Assembly (NCBI GenBank): GCA_016937035.1
Contig: JAFGWS010000124.1
Span: 1-10,818 of the forward strand
Source of the DNA: Pontiellaceae bacterium
Lineage (GTDB): Bacteria; Verrucomicrobiota; Kiritimatiellia; Kiritimatiellales; Pontiellaceae
Direction of reading: 5' to 3'
DNA: 10,818 bases
The notes under the pieces were generated by a model. The model was not told the origin of the DNA and did not search any database. It saw only the letters and a program-made list of their open reading frames with translations. This document shows, in pieces, positions 1 through 6,626 of this stretch. Position numbers and translations under genes: made by a program. Numbering within the stretch: position 1 is the stretch's first letter; the number at the start of each line of letters is the position of its first letter.

Positions 1-33
1 AGAGTTATTAACAGCTAACAAAAAGCCTCTTGG

Positions 34-79
34 GTGGTACATTTTGATTCGACCGCAAGTGGTACATTTTAATCGACCG
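34..79. repeat. Tandem repeats resembling an IS21-type element end
   Basis: Two near-identical units lie 25 bp apart, at 34-55 and 59-79. Both share the core GTGGTACATTTT followed by RATYCGACCG. Multiple short repeats of this type are characteristic of the ends of IS21-family elements, where they bind the IstA transposase; that link is from knowledge of the family. No istA or istB reading frame is visible to the right, so either the element lies to the left of the window or only an orphan end remains. The orientation cannot be fixed from this sequence. Confidence 0.45.
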
Positions 80-83
80 GTGA

Positions 84-458
84 GACTCTCCGCCACCTAC
101 CGCATCGGATGGTTTAGCTTAAATACATAATACACCACCCAAAATATACAAGAAATATGTCACATAGCACTTAACATGCCATTGTGTGTATTTCAGCCAA
201 GATTGACATCTACAAGCACAGTAAAACAACACGAACGGACCACTTCATCCCTAACCGCAAGGAACAATAAAAACACTCGGGCTCGAATAATATATGTAAG
301 CCAGACCAATTCGAGCCTCGCAACAATTATCAACCATGAGAAAACAAAGGAAGCGCGTTAGCCTGCATTTTCTGTTACGAAAATCTGCATGATAGCAGTT
401 AACATAGAAAAAGACCCCATACTTCTTATATAGCATTTGGGCCAATACTTTTACGTAA
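84..458. other. Gene-free AT-rich stretch
   Basis: No convincing coding region was found on either strand. The short open frames here have unnatural composition and no ribosome binding site. The only clear structure is the hairpin at 280-317. A frame open from 403 to about 480 could be an upstream continuation of the broken gene at 459-763, because one extra A in the A-run 478-481 would join them, but this is weak. Confidence 0.5.
280..317 (-). terminator. Hairpin, possible minus-strand terminator
   Basis: GGCTCGAAT at 280-288 is exactly complementary to ATTCGAGCC at 309-317, with a 20-nt loop. Read on the minus strand, the stem is followed about 6 nt later by a run of five T. This resembles an intrinsic terminator, although the loop is long and the nearest intact minus-strand gene ends 500 bp away at 828. 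It could also be a relic of a mobile element. Confidence 0.3.
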
Positions 459-763
459 CCTATCTCCCTTCTTCATCAAAACGCTGACTTTCGTTTCATC
501 AATCCTTTTTGGATATCACGACAACCAATCTACGCGTCCTATTTGGAAGCGGGCGGCGACCCACGAATTTGACTCCGGGCAAGACTTGGAGGTCATCGAA
601 TGGAATGATGGTTATGGGTGGCATGCCCGGAAGGTTTCAGGGAGCGCGATCGACCGACGTCGAAAGTTCGACCTATCAGAGCGAGGTCGATTCACTGAAA
701 AAGTGGGTCTCCGATCGCCTCGAAACACTCAAGCGCACCCTCTTGGGAGGCAGCTCCGTTTAA
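459..763 (+). pseudogene. Frameshifted 3' end of a gene, possibly CotH-like
   Basis: One frame is open from 459 to 571 and ends in a TGA at 570-572. The frame one base over then runs to a TAA at 761-763. Adding one T to the T-run at 568-570 joins them into about 100 protein-like residues. The joined product includes the stretch YASYLEAGGDPRI, a Met/Gly-rich segment (GMMVMGGMPG) and a C-terminal amphipathic helix (SEVDSLKKWVSDRLETLK). That last helix resembles the end of CotH-family kinase-like proteins, which often carry Gly/Met-rich insertions in planctomycetes and relatives; this family link is a guess. No start codon with a ribosome binding site is visible, so the 5' part appears lost. The gene converges on the esterase ending at 828. 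Confidence 0.35.
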
Positions 764-827
764 CAACAAGCCCCCTCCCTTCTCCGACATACTCTTCGTG
801 ATCTTCGAGACCTCGTGTTTAAAAATA

Positions 828-1796
828 TCACCACCCGCGGCGCTGAAGCCAGTCGTAGAGGCGATCGGTCCAAGAGGAGATCGGCATACCCGAGGCGGCA
901 CCGTTGCCATGGTCGTACAGGTGCATCTCGACGGGGCGATTGGCTTCTTTCCACAGTGCGGCCAGCACCATGCAGCCGTTGGTGACATTAAAATGACCAT
1001 CCATTACGGCCACGAAGAGCGGAGCTCCATCTTCCGGCACTTTTACATCCACAAGAGAAGGACCATAAACGGTCGCCACGAAGTCAGGCATTCCATCCTC
1101 CGACTCCGTAACGGCGGTGCCGATGGCCACTCCGCCGCCGGCGGAAAAACCAAGGATCCCAATGCGCTCTGGATTAATATTATATTTGGCGGCGTCGCGC
1201 CGAAGGATACGAATCGCCTGCTGACCGTCGGCGATCGCCATTTGAATGACCTTGAGATGATCCTGATTGTCCGGTGCCGGATTGGCATTCCCATTTCGGC
1301 TGAGGATTTCGCGGAAAGACAACTCTCCGCCCATGCCCATCATTCCGCCCGGTGCGCCTCCGCGACCGGGGCCGGAAGGACGATCGGCGGCAGGCGAAAT
1401 CGGCTGATCCGGAACGACGCGATATTTAAGAATAAAGGCCGCAATTCCTTTAGCATTCAACCATTCGGCGGTTTGTTCCGTCTCGGCAAAGCCCAGCATA
1501 CGCATCGCTCCGCCGGGGCAGAGAATAACCGCCGCTCCGGTCGCTTGTTCCGGATCGGGCAGATAAACCGTTAGCGTTGGATCCACCACATTGGAATAGG
1601 TTTTGGAGCCGCCGGGCCCCACCGAAACCTTTTCGCTAAACGTCCACTCCTCCGAACCAGGTGCCTTGCCGGGCCAAAGCTTAATCATCGGCGGCTCTTT
1701 GGCCGAGGAATCAGTGGATTCCGTCTGGGCATTGGCCGCCAAAACCGTTAGCGAAACAGCAAGCAGGGGCAGATATCGGAGGAGTGACGTTTTCAT
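828..1796 (-). CDS. Exported alpha/beta-hydrolase esterase (BD-FAE/acetylxylan esterase-like)
   Basis: This 322-residue protein is probably a carbohydrate esterase removing acetyl or feruloyl groups from polysaccharide outside the cytoplasm. Residues 1-23 form a Sec signal peptide with likely cleavage after ANA. An oxyanion-type loop CPGGA is at 93-97. The nucleophile elbow GFSAG is at 216-220, making Ser218 catalytic. Asp266 in VMDGH and His296 in YDHG are the likely remaining triad members. The order and spacing fit the BD-FAE/esterase-lipase group often found beside xylanases and arabinanases. Residues 141-157 are a Gly/Met-rich insertion (GRGGAPGGMMGMGG) before the nucleophile, similar to one in the GH43 protein of the same operon. 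It is the last operon gene, starting 10 nt after the epimerase stop. The exact substrate cannot be read from sequence. Confidence 0.85.
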   Translation of the reverse strand: MKTSLLRYLPLLAVSLTVLAANAQTESTDSSAKEPPMIKLWPGKAPGSEEWTFSEKVSVGPGGSKTYSNVVDPTLTVYLPDPEQATGAAVILCPGGAMRMLGFAETEQTAEWLNAKGIAAFILKYRVVPDQPISPAADRPSGPGRGGAPGGMMGMGGELSFREILSRNGNANPAPDNQDHLKVIQMAIADGQQAIRILRRDAAKYNINPERIGILGFSAGGGVAIGTAVTESEDGMPDFVATVYGPSLVDVKVPEDGAPLFVAVMDGHFNVTNGCMVLAALWKEANRPVEMHLYDHGNGAASGMPISSWTDRLYDWLQRRGW

Positions 1797-1806
1797 CGCG
1801 AGTGCC

Positions 1807-2916
1807 TTAGTCTTTTTTTACAGAGAAGCGATAAATGGTCTTCGATTTGTACGGTTTTTCCGGCTCCAGTACGGTGCTCGGGAAATTATCATGGTTCGGC
1901 GAATCAGGAAAGTGCTGCGTTTCGAGCGCAAAGGAGGAACGTGAGGATTCCGGCTTATTTCCAGCATCGACCGCCTGCTTCCACTGCATTCCGCCGCTGC
2001 CGGAATAGAACTGCATGCCCGGCTCATCGGTGATGACTTCCATCACGCGCCCGCTTTGGGGATCGTAGACGGTCGCATCCACCTCTTCGTCCTTTTTGTT
2101 GTCGAGCACATAGTTATCGTCATAGCCTTGGAACGGCGATCCGTTGAAGGTTTCGCCGATCTTGTAGCCCATCGGATGCGGCTCCGTGAAATCAAACGGC
2201 GTATCCTTTACAGGATCAATCTTGCCGGTGGGAATCTTGGTGGAATCCAGCGGCGTATATTTTGCCGCGTTGATCGTAAGGATATGGTCAAAAATATAGC
2301 CGTTCCCCGCGCCGTGGAGGTTAAAGTAAGCATGGTTGGTCACGTTGAAAACCGTCTTTTTGTCGGTCGAGGCGGCATAATCGATAATAATCTCGTTTTT
2401 ATCCGTCCACGTGTAGGTCACCGAAACGTTGACGGTTCCGGGGAAGCCTTCCTCCATATCCGTGCTGGTATAGGTAAATTTGACGGCGTTACTGTCTTCA
2501 ACAATCTCCGAATCCCAAACCTTCGCGTGCCAGCCGCTACGGCCGCCGTGCAGTGTATTCGGGCGGTTATTAACGGCCAGTTGATATTCTTTTCCGTCGA
2601 GCGTAAACTTTCCATTGGCAATTCGGTTGGCAAAGCGGCCGATGGTAGCTCCGCCGTACGCATCGCCTCGGACAATGGTCTGGAGCGAGTCGCCGCCGGT
2701 GGTGACATTGGCCAGCTTCCCGTCCTTGTCCGGAACCTCAATGCGGACAATGCGCGCGCCGTAGCTGGTCACCTGCAGGATATTGCCGTCCTTGTTTGTC
2801 AGCGTATAAAGAAGCACATCCTTCTCATTCTGCTTTCCCAGATCCTTTTTAGAAACCTCACCGAAGGCCGCTCCAGCTACGAGCATCGCCAAACTCATTG
2901 ATAATACTTTTTTCAT
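1807..2916 (-). CDS. galM: Exported aldose 1-epimerase (mutarotase)
   Basis: The enzyme interconverts the alpha and beta anomers of free aldoses such as galactose, glucose or arabinose. Family signatures run in order: GRFANRIANGKF at 93-104, NTLHGG at 120-125, VTNHAYFNLHG at 192-202, GYDDNYVLD at 264-272 and ALETQHFPDSPNH at 330-342. By analogy with characterised GalM, His123 and His195 bind and protonate the sugar, Glu332 is the catalytic base and Asp266 or Asp267 contacts substrate. The 369-residue length is normal for the family plus a leader. Residues 1-19 look like a Sec signal peptide (MKKVLSMSLAMLVAGAAFG), so the enzyme probably works in the periplasm. Its ATG overlaps the TGA of the preceding serine hydrolase gene (ATGA), and a GGAG sits just upstream, indicating translational coupling. 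The substrate is inferred from the neighbouring arabinanase. Confidence 0.92.
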   Translation of the reverse strand: MKKVLSMSLAMLVAGAAFGEVSKKDLGKQNEKDVLLYTLTNKDGNILQVTSYGARIVRIEVPDKDGKLANVTTGGDSLQTIVRGDAYGGATIGRFANRIANGKFTLDGKEYQLAVNNRPNTLHGGRSGWHAKVWDSEIVEDSNAVKFTYTSTDMEEGFPGTVNVSVTYTWTDKNEIIIDYAASTDKKTVFNVTNHAYFNLHGAGNGYIFDHILTINAAKYTPLDSTKIPTGKIDPVKDTPFDFTEPHPMGYKIGETFNGSPFQGYDDNYVLDNKKDEEVDATVYDPQSGRVMEVITDEPGMQFYSGSGGMQWKQAVDAGNKPESSRSSFALETQHFPDSPNHDNFPSTVLEPEKPYKSKTIYRFSVKKD

Positions 2917-4508
2917 ACTCCATCCTTTATTTTTGTCCCATTCAACATTGTTGGTCTTGTTTCCGCCGGTGCCATTCCCGGAGGCCCCAAACGATTCCCG
3001 GTCGGCGGAACGATCTCCATCTTTAACTGATCGCCTTCGAAGGAAAACTGAAAGGTTTCAGTGGAACCGGGATTAAACATAGAGAGATAATATGCGGAAA
3101 GTTTGTCGTCCGCCGTCCATGTGCAGATTCCAGCCGTACGCACCGGGGTAACACCCATCGGGTTTGGATAAGCCGAACGCGCAAACAGCAGCGTCCGATC
3201 CGTCATCCCGATCTTCCAATCATCTAATCCGAAAGGAATATTGTGAATAGCGCTCTCGCAGACCAACGTCAGCGTACAATCCCCTGCCCCGTCAAAACGA
3301 AAAAGAACTGACTCAACACCCAAATCATTTTCCGCCATTTCATAGCGTCGCGTTTCCATGGTCACTTTTGAAACACTGGTGCTGGCAAACGGGCGTTTAA
3401 TTTCATAATCGGCAATCGCCGCATTCAGAAAAAATGGTGCATTAGGCGTAAGCGGTTCCGAACGCATTGACGGCAGCATGTCATAAATCAGGCTGTTGAA
3501 CCCCGCCTCGTCGCCGATACTGCTGTGGCAGGCGACCACCAGATCATATTCGGGAATCACCAGCGCCAGCTGATTCTGGCCGCCGATGGCGCGATACGAC
3601 CCGTGACGCCCCATCCAGATTTGATAACCGTACCCCTGCGCGCCGTCGTCCTCGGCATCAGCGATCTGTTCCTTCGTCCAGTCCGGGTGCTGAAAAATAT
3701 GCGGGCGCGTTGCATCCGCGATCCACTCCGGATTCAGCAGTTGCTCGCCGTTCCATGCACCGCGATTCAGAAGAAACAGCCCGAGCTTCGCCAAATCCGA
3801 GGTCTTCATATGCGAACCGCCGTTGCCCATGTTGATACCGTCGTTATCCATCTCCCAAACCACATCATCAATCCCCAGCGGATCGAGCAGGCGCGGCTTC
3901 AGGTATTCGTGGATCGTCATTCCGGTCAACCGAGCAATAATGTGCGACAGCGTATGCGAGGCCGTAATATTGTATGCAAACGATGTTCCCGGCTCCTGCG
4001 CAAACGGGGCCGCTAGGAATGAGCGAATCTGACTTTTACCGGAACCGTCGTAGCGGGTGGATGCGTGGCAGACCGACATCGTCAGCAGGTGCTTAACCGT
4101 CAGCGTTTCCAGCTCCGGTGAAATCGTTTCCGGCAGCAGATCCGGAAAAAATGAAATCACCTTATCATCCGGTGAGAGCAAGCCTTCCTGCACCGCAAAC
4201 CCCACGGCCATGGACGTGAAGGTTTTGGTCGCCGAATACATGGCGTGCTGATACTCCGGCGCGTACGGTGCCCACCAATGCTCTGCAATCACCTTTCCGT
4301 GACGGAGGATCATCAGCCCATGAACATCATAGCCCTTCTCCTCCACCTGCTCAAAAAAGCGGGCGATTGTTTTGGAAGGAACGCCCTCCGCTTCCGGCGT
4401 GCTCCTCGGAAGCCCGTCCTGATAGGCGCAGGGAGACTCCGCCGGCTGAGCCGCCGCCGAAAGCAGCACCCCTCCGAGCAAAAATGCAAATACAGATCTG
4501 GATCTCAA
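2913..4508 (-). CDS. Exported serine hydrolase, beta-lactamase/esterase family
   Basis: This 531-residue protein belongs to the class C beta-lactamase-like serine hydrolases (PF00144), which include esterases and amidases as well as penicillin-binding relatives. A Sec leader covers residues 1-20 (cleavage after SAAA). The SxxK motif is SATK at 92-95, with Ser92 nucleophile and Lys95 base. Tyr179 in FAYNI matches the tyrosine of the second motif, but the usual Y-x-N is altered to Y-N-I. The third motif region is IGGQNQ at 308-313. Residues from about 365 form a beta-rich C-terminal extension of unknown role. In this operon an esterase acting on polysaccharide acyl groups is more likely than antibiotic resistance. 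The start is TTG; GGGAG at 4516-4520 lies 7 nt upstream at good spacing, and no better ATG exists before the signal peptide. Confidence 0.85.
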   Translation of the reverse strand: MRSRSVFAFLLGGVLLSAAAQPAESPCAYQDGLPRSTPEAEGVPSKTIARFFEQVEEKGYDVHGLMILRHGKVIAEHWWAPYAPEYQHAMYSATKTFTSMAVGFAVQEGLLSPDDKVISFFPDLLPETISPELETLTVKHLLTMSVCHASTRYDGSGKSQIRSFLAAPFAQEPGTSFAYNITASHTLSHIIARLTGMTIHEYLKPRLLDPLGIDDVVWEMDNDGINMGNGGSHMKTSDLAKLGLFLLNRGAWNGEQLLNPEWIADATRPHIFQHPDWTKEQIADAEDDGAQGYGYQIWMGRHGSYRAIGGQNQLALVIPEYDLVVACHSSIGDEAGFNSLIYDMLPSMRSEPLTPNAPFFLNAAIADYEIKRPFASTSVSKVTMETRRYEMAENDLGVESVLFRFDGAGDCTLTLVCESAIHNIPFGLDDWKIGMTDRTLLFARSAYPNPMGVTPVRTAGICTWTADDKLSAYYLSMFNPGSTETFQFSFEGDQLKMEIVPPTGNRLGPPGMAPAETRPTMLNGTKIKDGV

Positions 4509-4515
4509 CTTCTAT

Positions 4516-4520
4516 CTCCC
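4516..4520 (-). promoter_or_regulatory. Ribosome binding site fixing a TTG start
   Basis: On the minus strand GGGAG lies 7 nt upstream of the TTG at 4508-4506. This supports the rare TTG as the true start of the serine hydrolase, since the signal peptide begins directly there and no in-frame ATG precedes the leader. Confidence 0.6.
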
Positions 4521-4529
4521 AAGCAAAGC

Positions 4530-4675
4530 ATTGCCGATTTTTGAATTATGATTGCCGATTTGTCGGACGGCTGCGCCGACCAGCTCTCACTCAATCGGCC
4601 CGAAGCGAAGATAATTTCACGACAGTGCACAGCGACGCAGGAGCAGTTCATCGGCAATCGGCAATCAAAAATTAT
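4530..4675. repeat. Inverted-repeat intergenic element (MITE/REP-like)
   Basis: The left arm carries ATTGCCGATT twice (4530-4539 and 4551-4560). The right arm carries overlapping ATCGGCA units (4650-4656 and 4657-4663) followed by ATCAAAAATTAT. TGATTGCCGAT at 4549-4559 is exactly complementary to ATCGGCAATCA at 4657-4667. The interior also holds a small GTCGG/CCGAC stem near 4562-4580. The element fills nearly all of the gap between the esterase stop (4678-4680) and the next gene, abutting the stop codon. Such small non-coding elements with terminal inverted repeats are usually dispersed in a genome; copy number cannot be seen here. In RNA the arms could pair and affect transcript stability or read-through. 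Confidence 0.55.
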
Positions 4676-4677
4676 CC

Positions 4678-6564
4678 CTAGTCTGCGTACGGGTTGTACC
4701 TGATTTCCCCGCTCTGCGGATCGCGGGAATAATGTTTAAAGAAATCCCAAGCGATCTTGCCGTATTCCGGATAGAGCGCATGCATCAGGTTCATCGTATA
4801 GTTCACCGCCACCATAGGAACACCGTCATCGTTGTTCAGGTACCAGCTGTAGTTATCATATTCCCCGTTCGCCTTAACGCGCACCATGTGGTCTGCGTTG
4901 AATCCGACCACCGGATATTTCTCAAAATCAAACGCAACCGTATCCATGCCGTTATATTCGAGGAACATATTGAGCTGGCTCTGATAGCCGCCGGCTATCG
5001 TTTCGTTAACCTGATCAAACGCGCCGCCCAAATCAAATGAGGAGGTCGTAAACATGACAGGAAGCGTGGCTTTGCGCAGCTTCGCCTTCTGCTCCTCCGT
5101 GCCGGTGTACCCAGCCGCCGCCATCGGAACTGCCGCCGCAAACAGCGAAGGTTCTCCATTGATTGCACGCAACGTAGCCGCGCCGCCCATAGAATAGCCT
5201 GTTACATAAACACGCGACGGATCGAGCGCAGGATACGTCTCCAGCATATATTCCACCAACGCAGGAAGTGCATCCGACAGAATCCCGCTCACCGACTGAT
5301 GCTCCGCAGCAACCATTGCAAAGCGCTCTTTACCCGCCAGCGGGAGGAGACCGATTTCCTCAACAAACTGACGCGGATCATCGCCGCCGCCGTGGTTGGC
5401 CAGAATCAGCGGAACCGTTCCTTTAGGCGCGGTGTTGTTTAAAACCTCTTCCGGCAGATATTCAAACCAGGTATCGAGATAATTCCCGTTGGAGTTGATC
5501 GCCTTGAAGCGATCTTCCTGATGATCGAGCACGTGGATACCGTCGCGTGTTTTTCCATTCAGCACCGCATTGCGTTCGCAGAGCGAAAGCGGGGCCTGAT
5601 CCATGCTGTAGCCCTGATACGGCGTGGCCGCACTGTGGAGTCCTGCCCGGCCCACCGGCACACGCATGGCCTTAGTGAAGAGATTGTAGTACGCATCGTG
5701 AATGCAGGCTGCGATATTCGGATTTTCGTCCTCTGTGACCACCACGCGCTTCAGCGGCAACGACTGATCAAAAAAGGCTTCAACGCCGTTGGAGCGTTCA
5801 TAGGCATCCACATCGTTGGCTGCCTTATATTTTTGAACCGCACCCTCCGGAGCATTCACCAGATAGACAGGAACCAAACCGGCCACGCCGCGTTCTGAGC
5901 CCATGTCGCCGCCGATCAGCAGCATGCCGGCTATACGACTGACGTAGTCGAGCGTTCCGGCCACATAGTTGTTAAGAAAGGTGGCTCCGCCGTCGATTCC
6001 GATCACATACGTATAACCGAATCCACCGAAATATTCGGCGTCGGAGTAGCCCGCTCCGCCGCGACCACCTTCGCTGGCTTTTTGAGCCAGCATGGCCGTC
6101 TGGAGCGCATAATAGTTTTTCTGATCCGCAGCATCGAAACTTCTTCCGTTGCCCGGCGTAACCAGAATGACGCTGCCGATGGCCTCGTCAATAATATCGA
6201 TCAGTCCCAATTCCTTGAGATAGGCCTTCGCTGCGTCTTTATCCGAGAAGGATTTTTCGACGAAGACGAGGATATCCGTATTCAGACGGGCTGCCGCGCG
6301 ACCACCATAGAGATTGGGAGAGCGATAGACAAAGGTCGTCCCCGCAGGATAGCCATCCAGTACGGGGTGCGACTTAAAGGTGCGGCCGGTGTTGCCTTCC
6401 AGCATTACAACAGCCTTGGGACCGTTGACGCGGGCCTCTTCCAGCGTTTCAAACGTGGCCGGATTATTCTGCCGGCCTGAATAGTTCAGCGCCGACGATA
6501 CTGACGGGAAAGCCGCCGAAGCGGCAATCCCCAGCACGAGCGCCATGGACGATTGTTTAAACAT
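4678..6564 (-). CDS. Exported esterase, PHB-depolymerase/feruloyl-esterase type, tandem hydrolase domains
   Basis: This is a 628-residue protein with a Sec leader at residues 1-25. The C-terminal half is an active-looking alpha/beta hydrolase: oxyanion loop HGGG at 391-394, nucleophile elbow GYSMGG with Ser458, Asp511 in SSFD, and His595 in LMHALYPEYG followed by IAWDFF. The spacing matches PHB-depolymerase-like and feruloyl esterases (Esterase_PHB/LpqC type), which cleave ester links in polymers or phenolic side chains. The first half (about 90-255) repeats the same strand-helix order but has GIDGG at 189-193 where GxSxG should be and lacks the HGGG loop, suggesting a degenerate duplicate. 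The start ATG is preceded by AAGGAG with 8-nt spacing. It follows the arabinanase by 62 nt in the same operon. Feruloyl or acetyl ester substrates are an inference from context. Confidence 0.8.
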   Translation of the reverse strand: MFKQSSMALVLGIAASAAFPSVSSALNYSGRQNNPATFETLEEARVNGPKAVVMLEGNTGRTFKSHPVLDGYPAGTTFVYRSPNLYGGRAAARLNTDILVFVEKSFSDKDAAKAYLKELGLIDIIDEAIGSVILVTPGNGRSFDAADQKNYYALQTAMLAQKASEGGRGGAGYSDAEYFGGFGYTYVIGIDGGATFLNNYVAGTLDYVSRIAGMLLIGGDMGSERGVAGLVPVYLVNAPEGAVQKYKAANDVDAYERSNGVEAFFDQSLPLKRVVVTEDENPNIAACIHDAYYNLFTKAMRVPVGRAGLHSAATPYQGYSMDQAPLSLCERNAVLNGKTRDGIHVLDHQEDRFKAINSNGNYLDTWFEYLPEEVLNNTAPKGTVPLILANHGGGDDPRQFVEEIGLLPLAGKERFAMVAAEHQSVSGILSDALPALVEYMLETYPALDPSRVYVTGYSMGGAATLRAINGEPSLFAAAVPMAAAGYTGTEEQKAKLRKATLPVMFTTSSFDLGGAFDQVNETIAGGYQSQLNMFLEYNGMDTVAFDFEKYPVVGFNADHMVRVKANGEYDNYSWYLNNDDGVPMVAVNYTMNLMHALYPEYGKIAWDFFKHYSRDPQSGEIRYNPYAD

Positions 6565-6626
6565 GGTTTCTTCTCCTTGTTAGATCGATCGCAACGGCAC
6601 TGTGCTGTTGTGGTCACTGCATTGAA

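Noticed and set aside
798..1574. Long plus-strand open frame of 258 codons
   Set aside because: It is antisense to the well-supported esterase at 828-1796 and has no recognisable motifs or ribosome binding site.
2056..2901. Plus-strand open frame of 281 codons
   Set aside because: It lies entirely opposite the aldose 1-epimerase, whose family motifs are unambiguous.
6592..6610. Hairpin between the arabinanase and the esterase
   Set aside because: The stem has a G-T pair on the plus strand that becomes an A-C mismatch in the minus-strand transcript, and there is no T-run, so it is not a convincing terminator.
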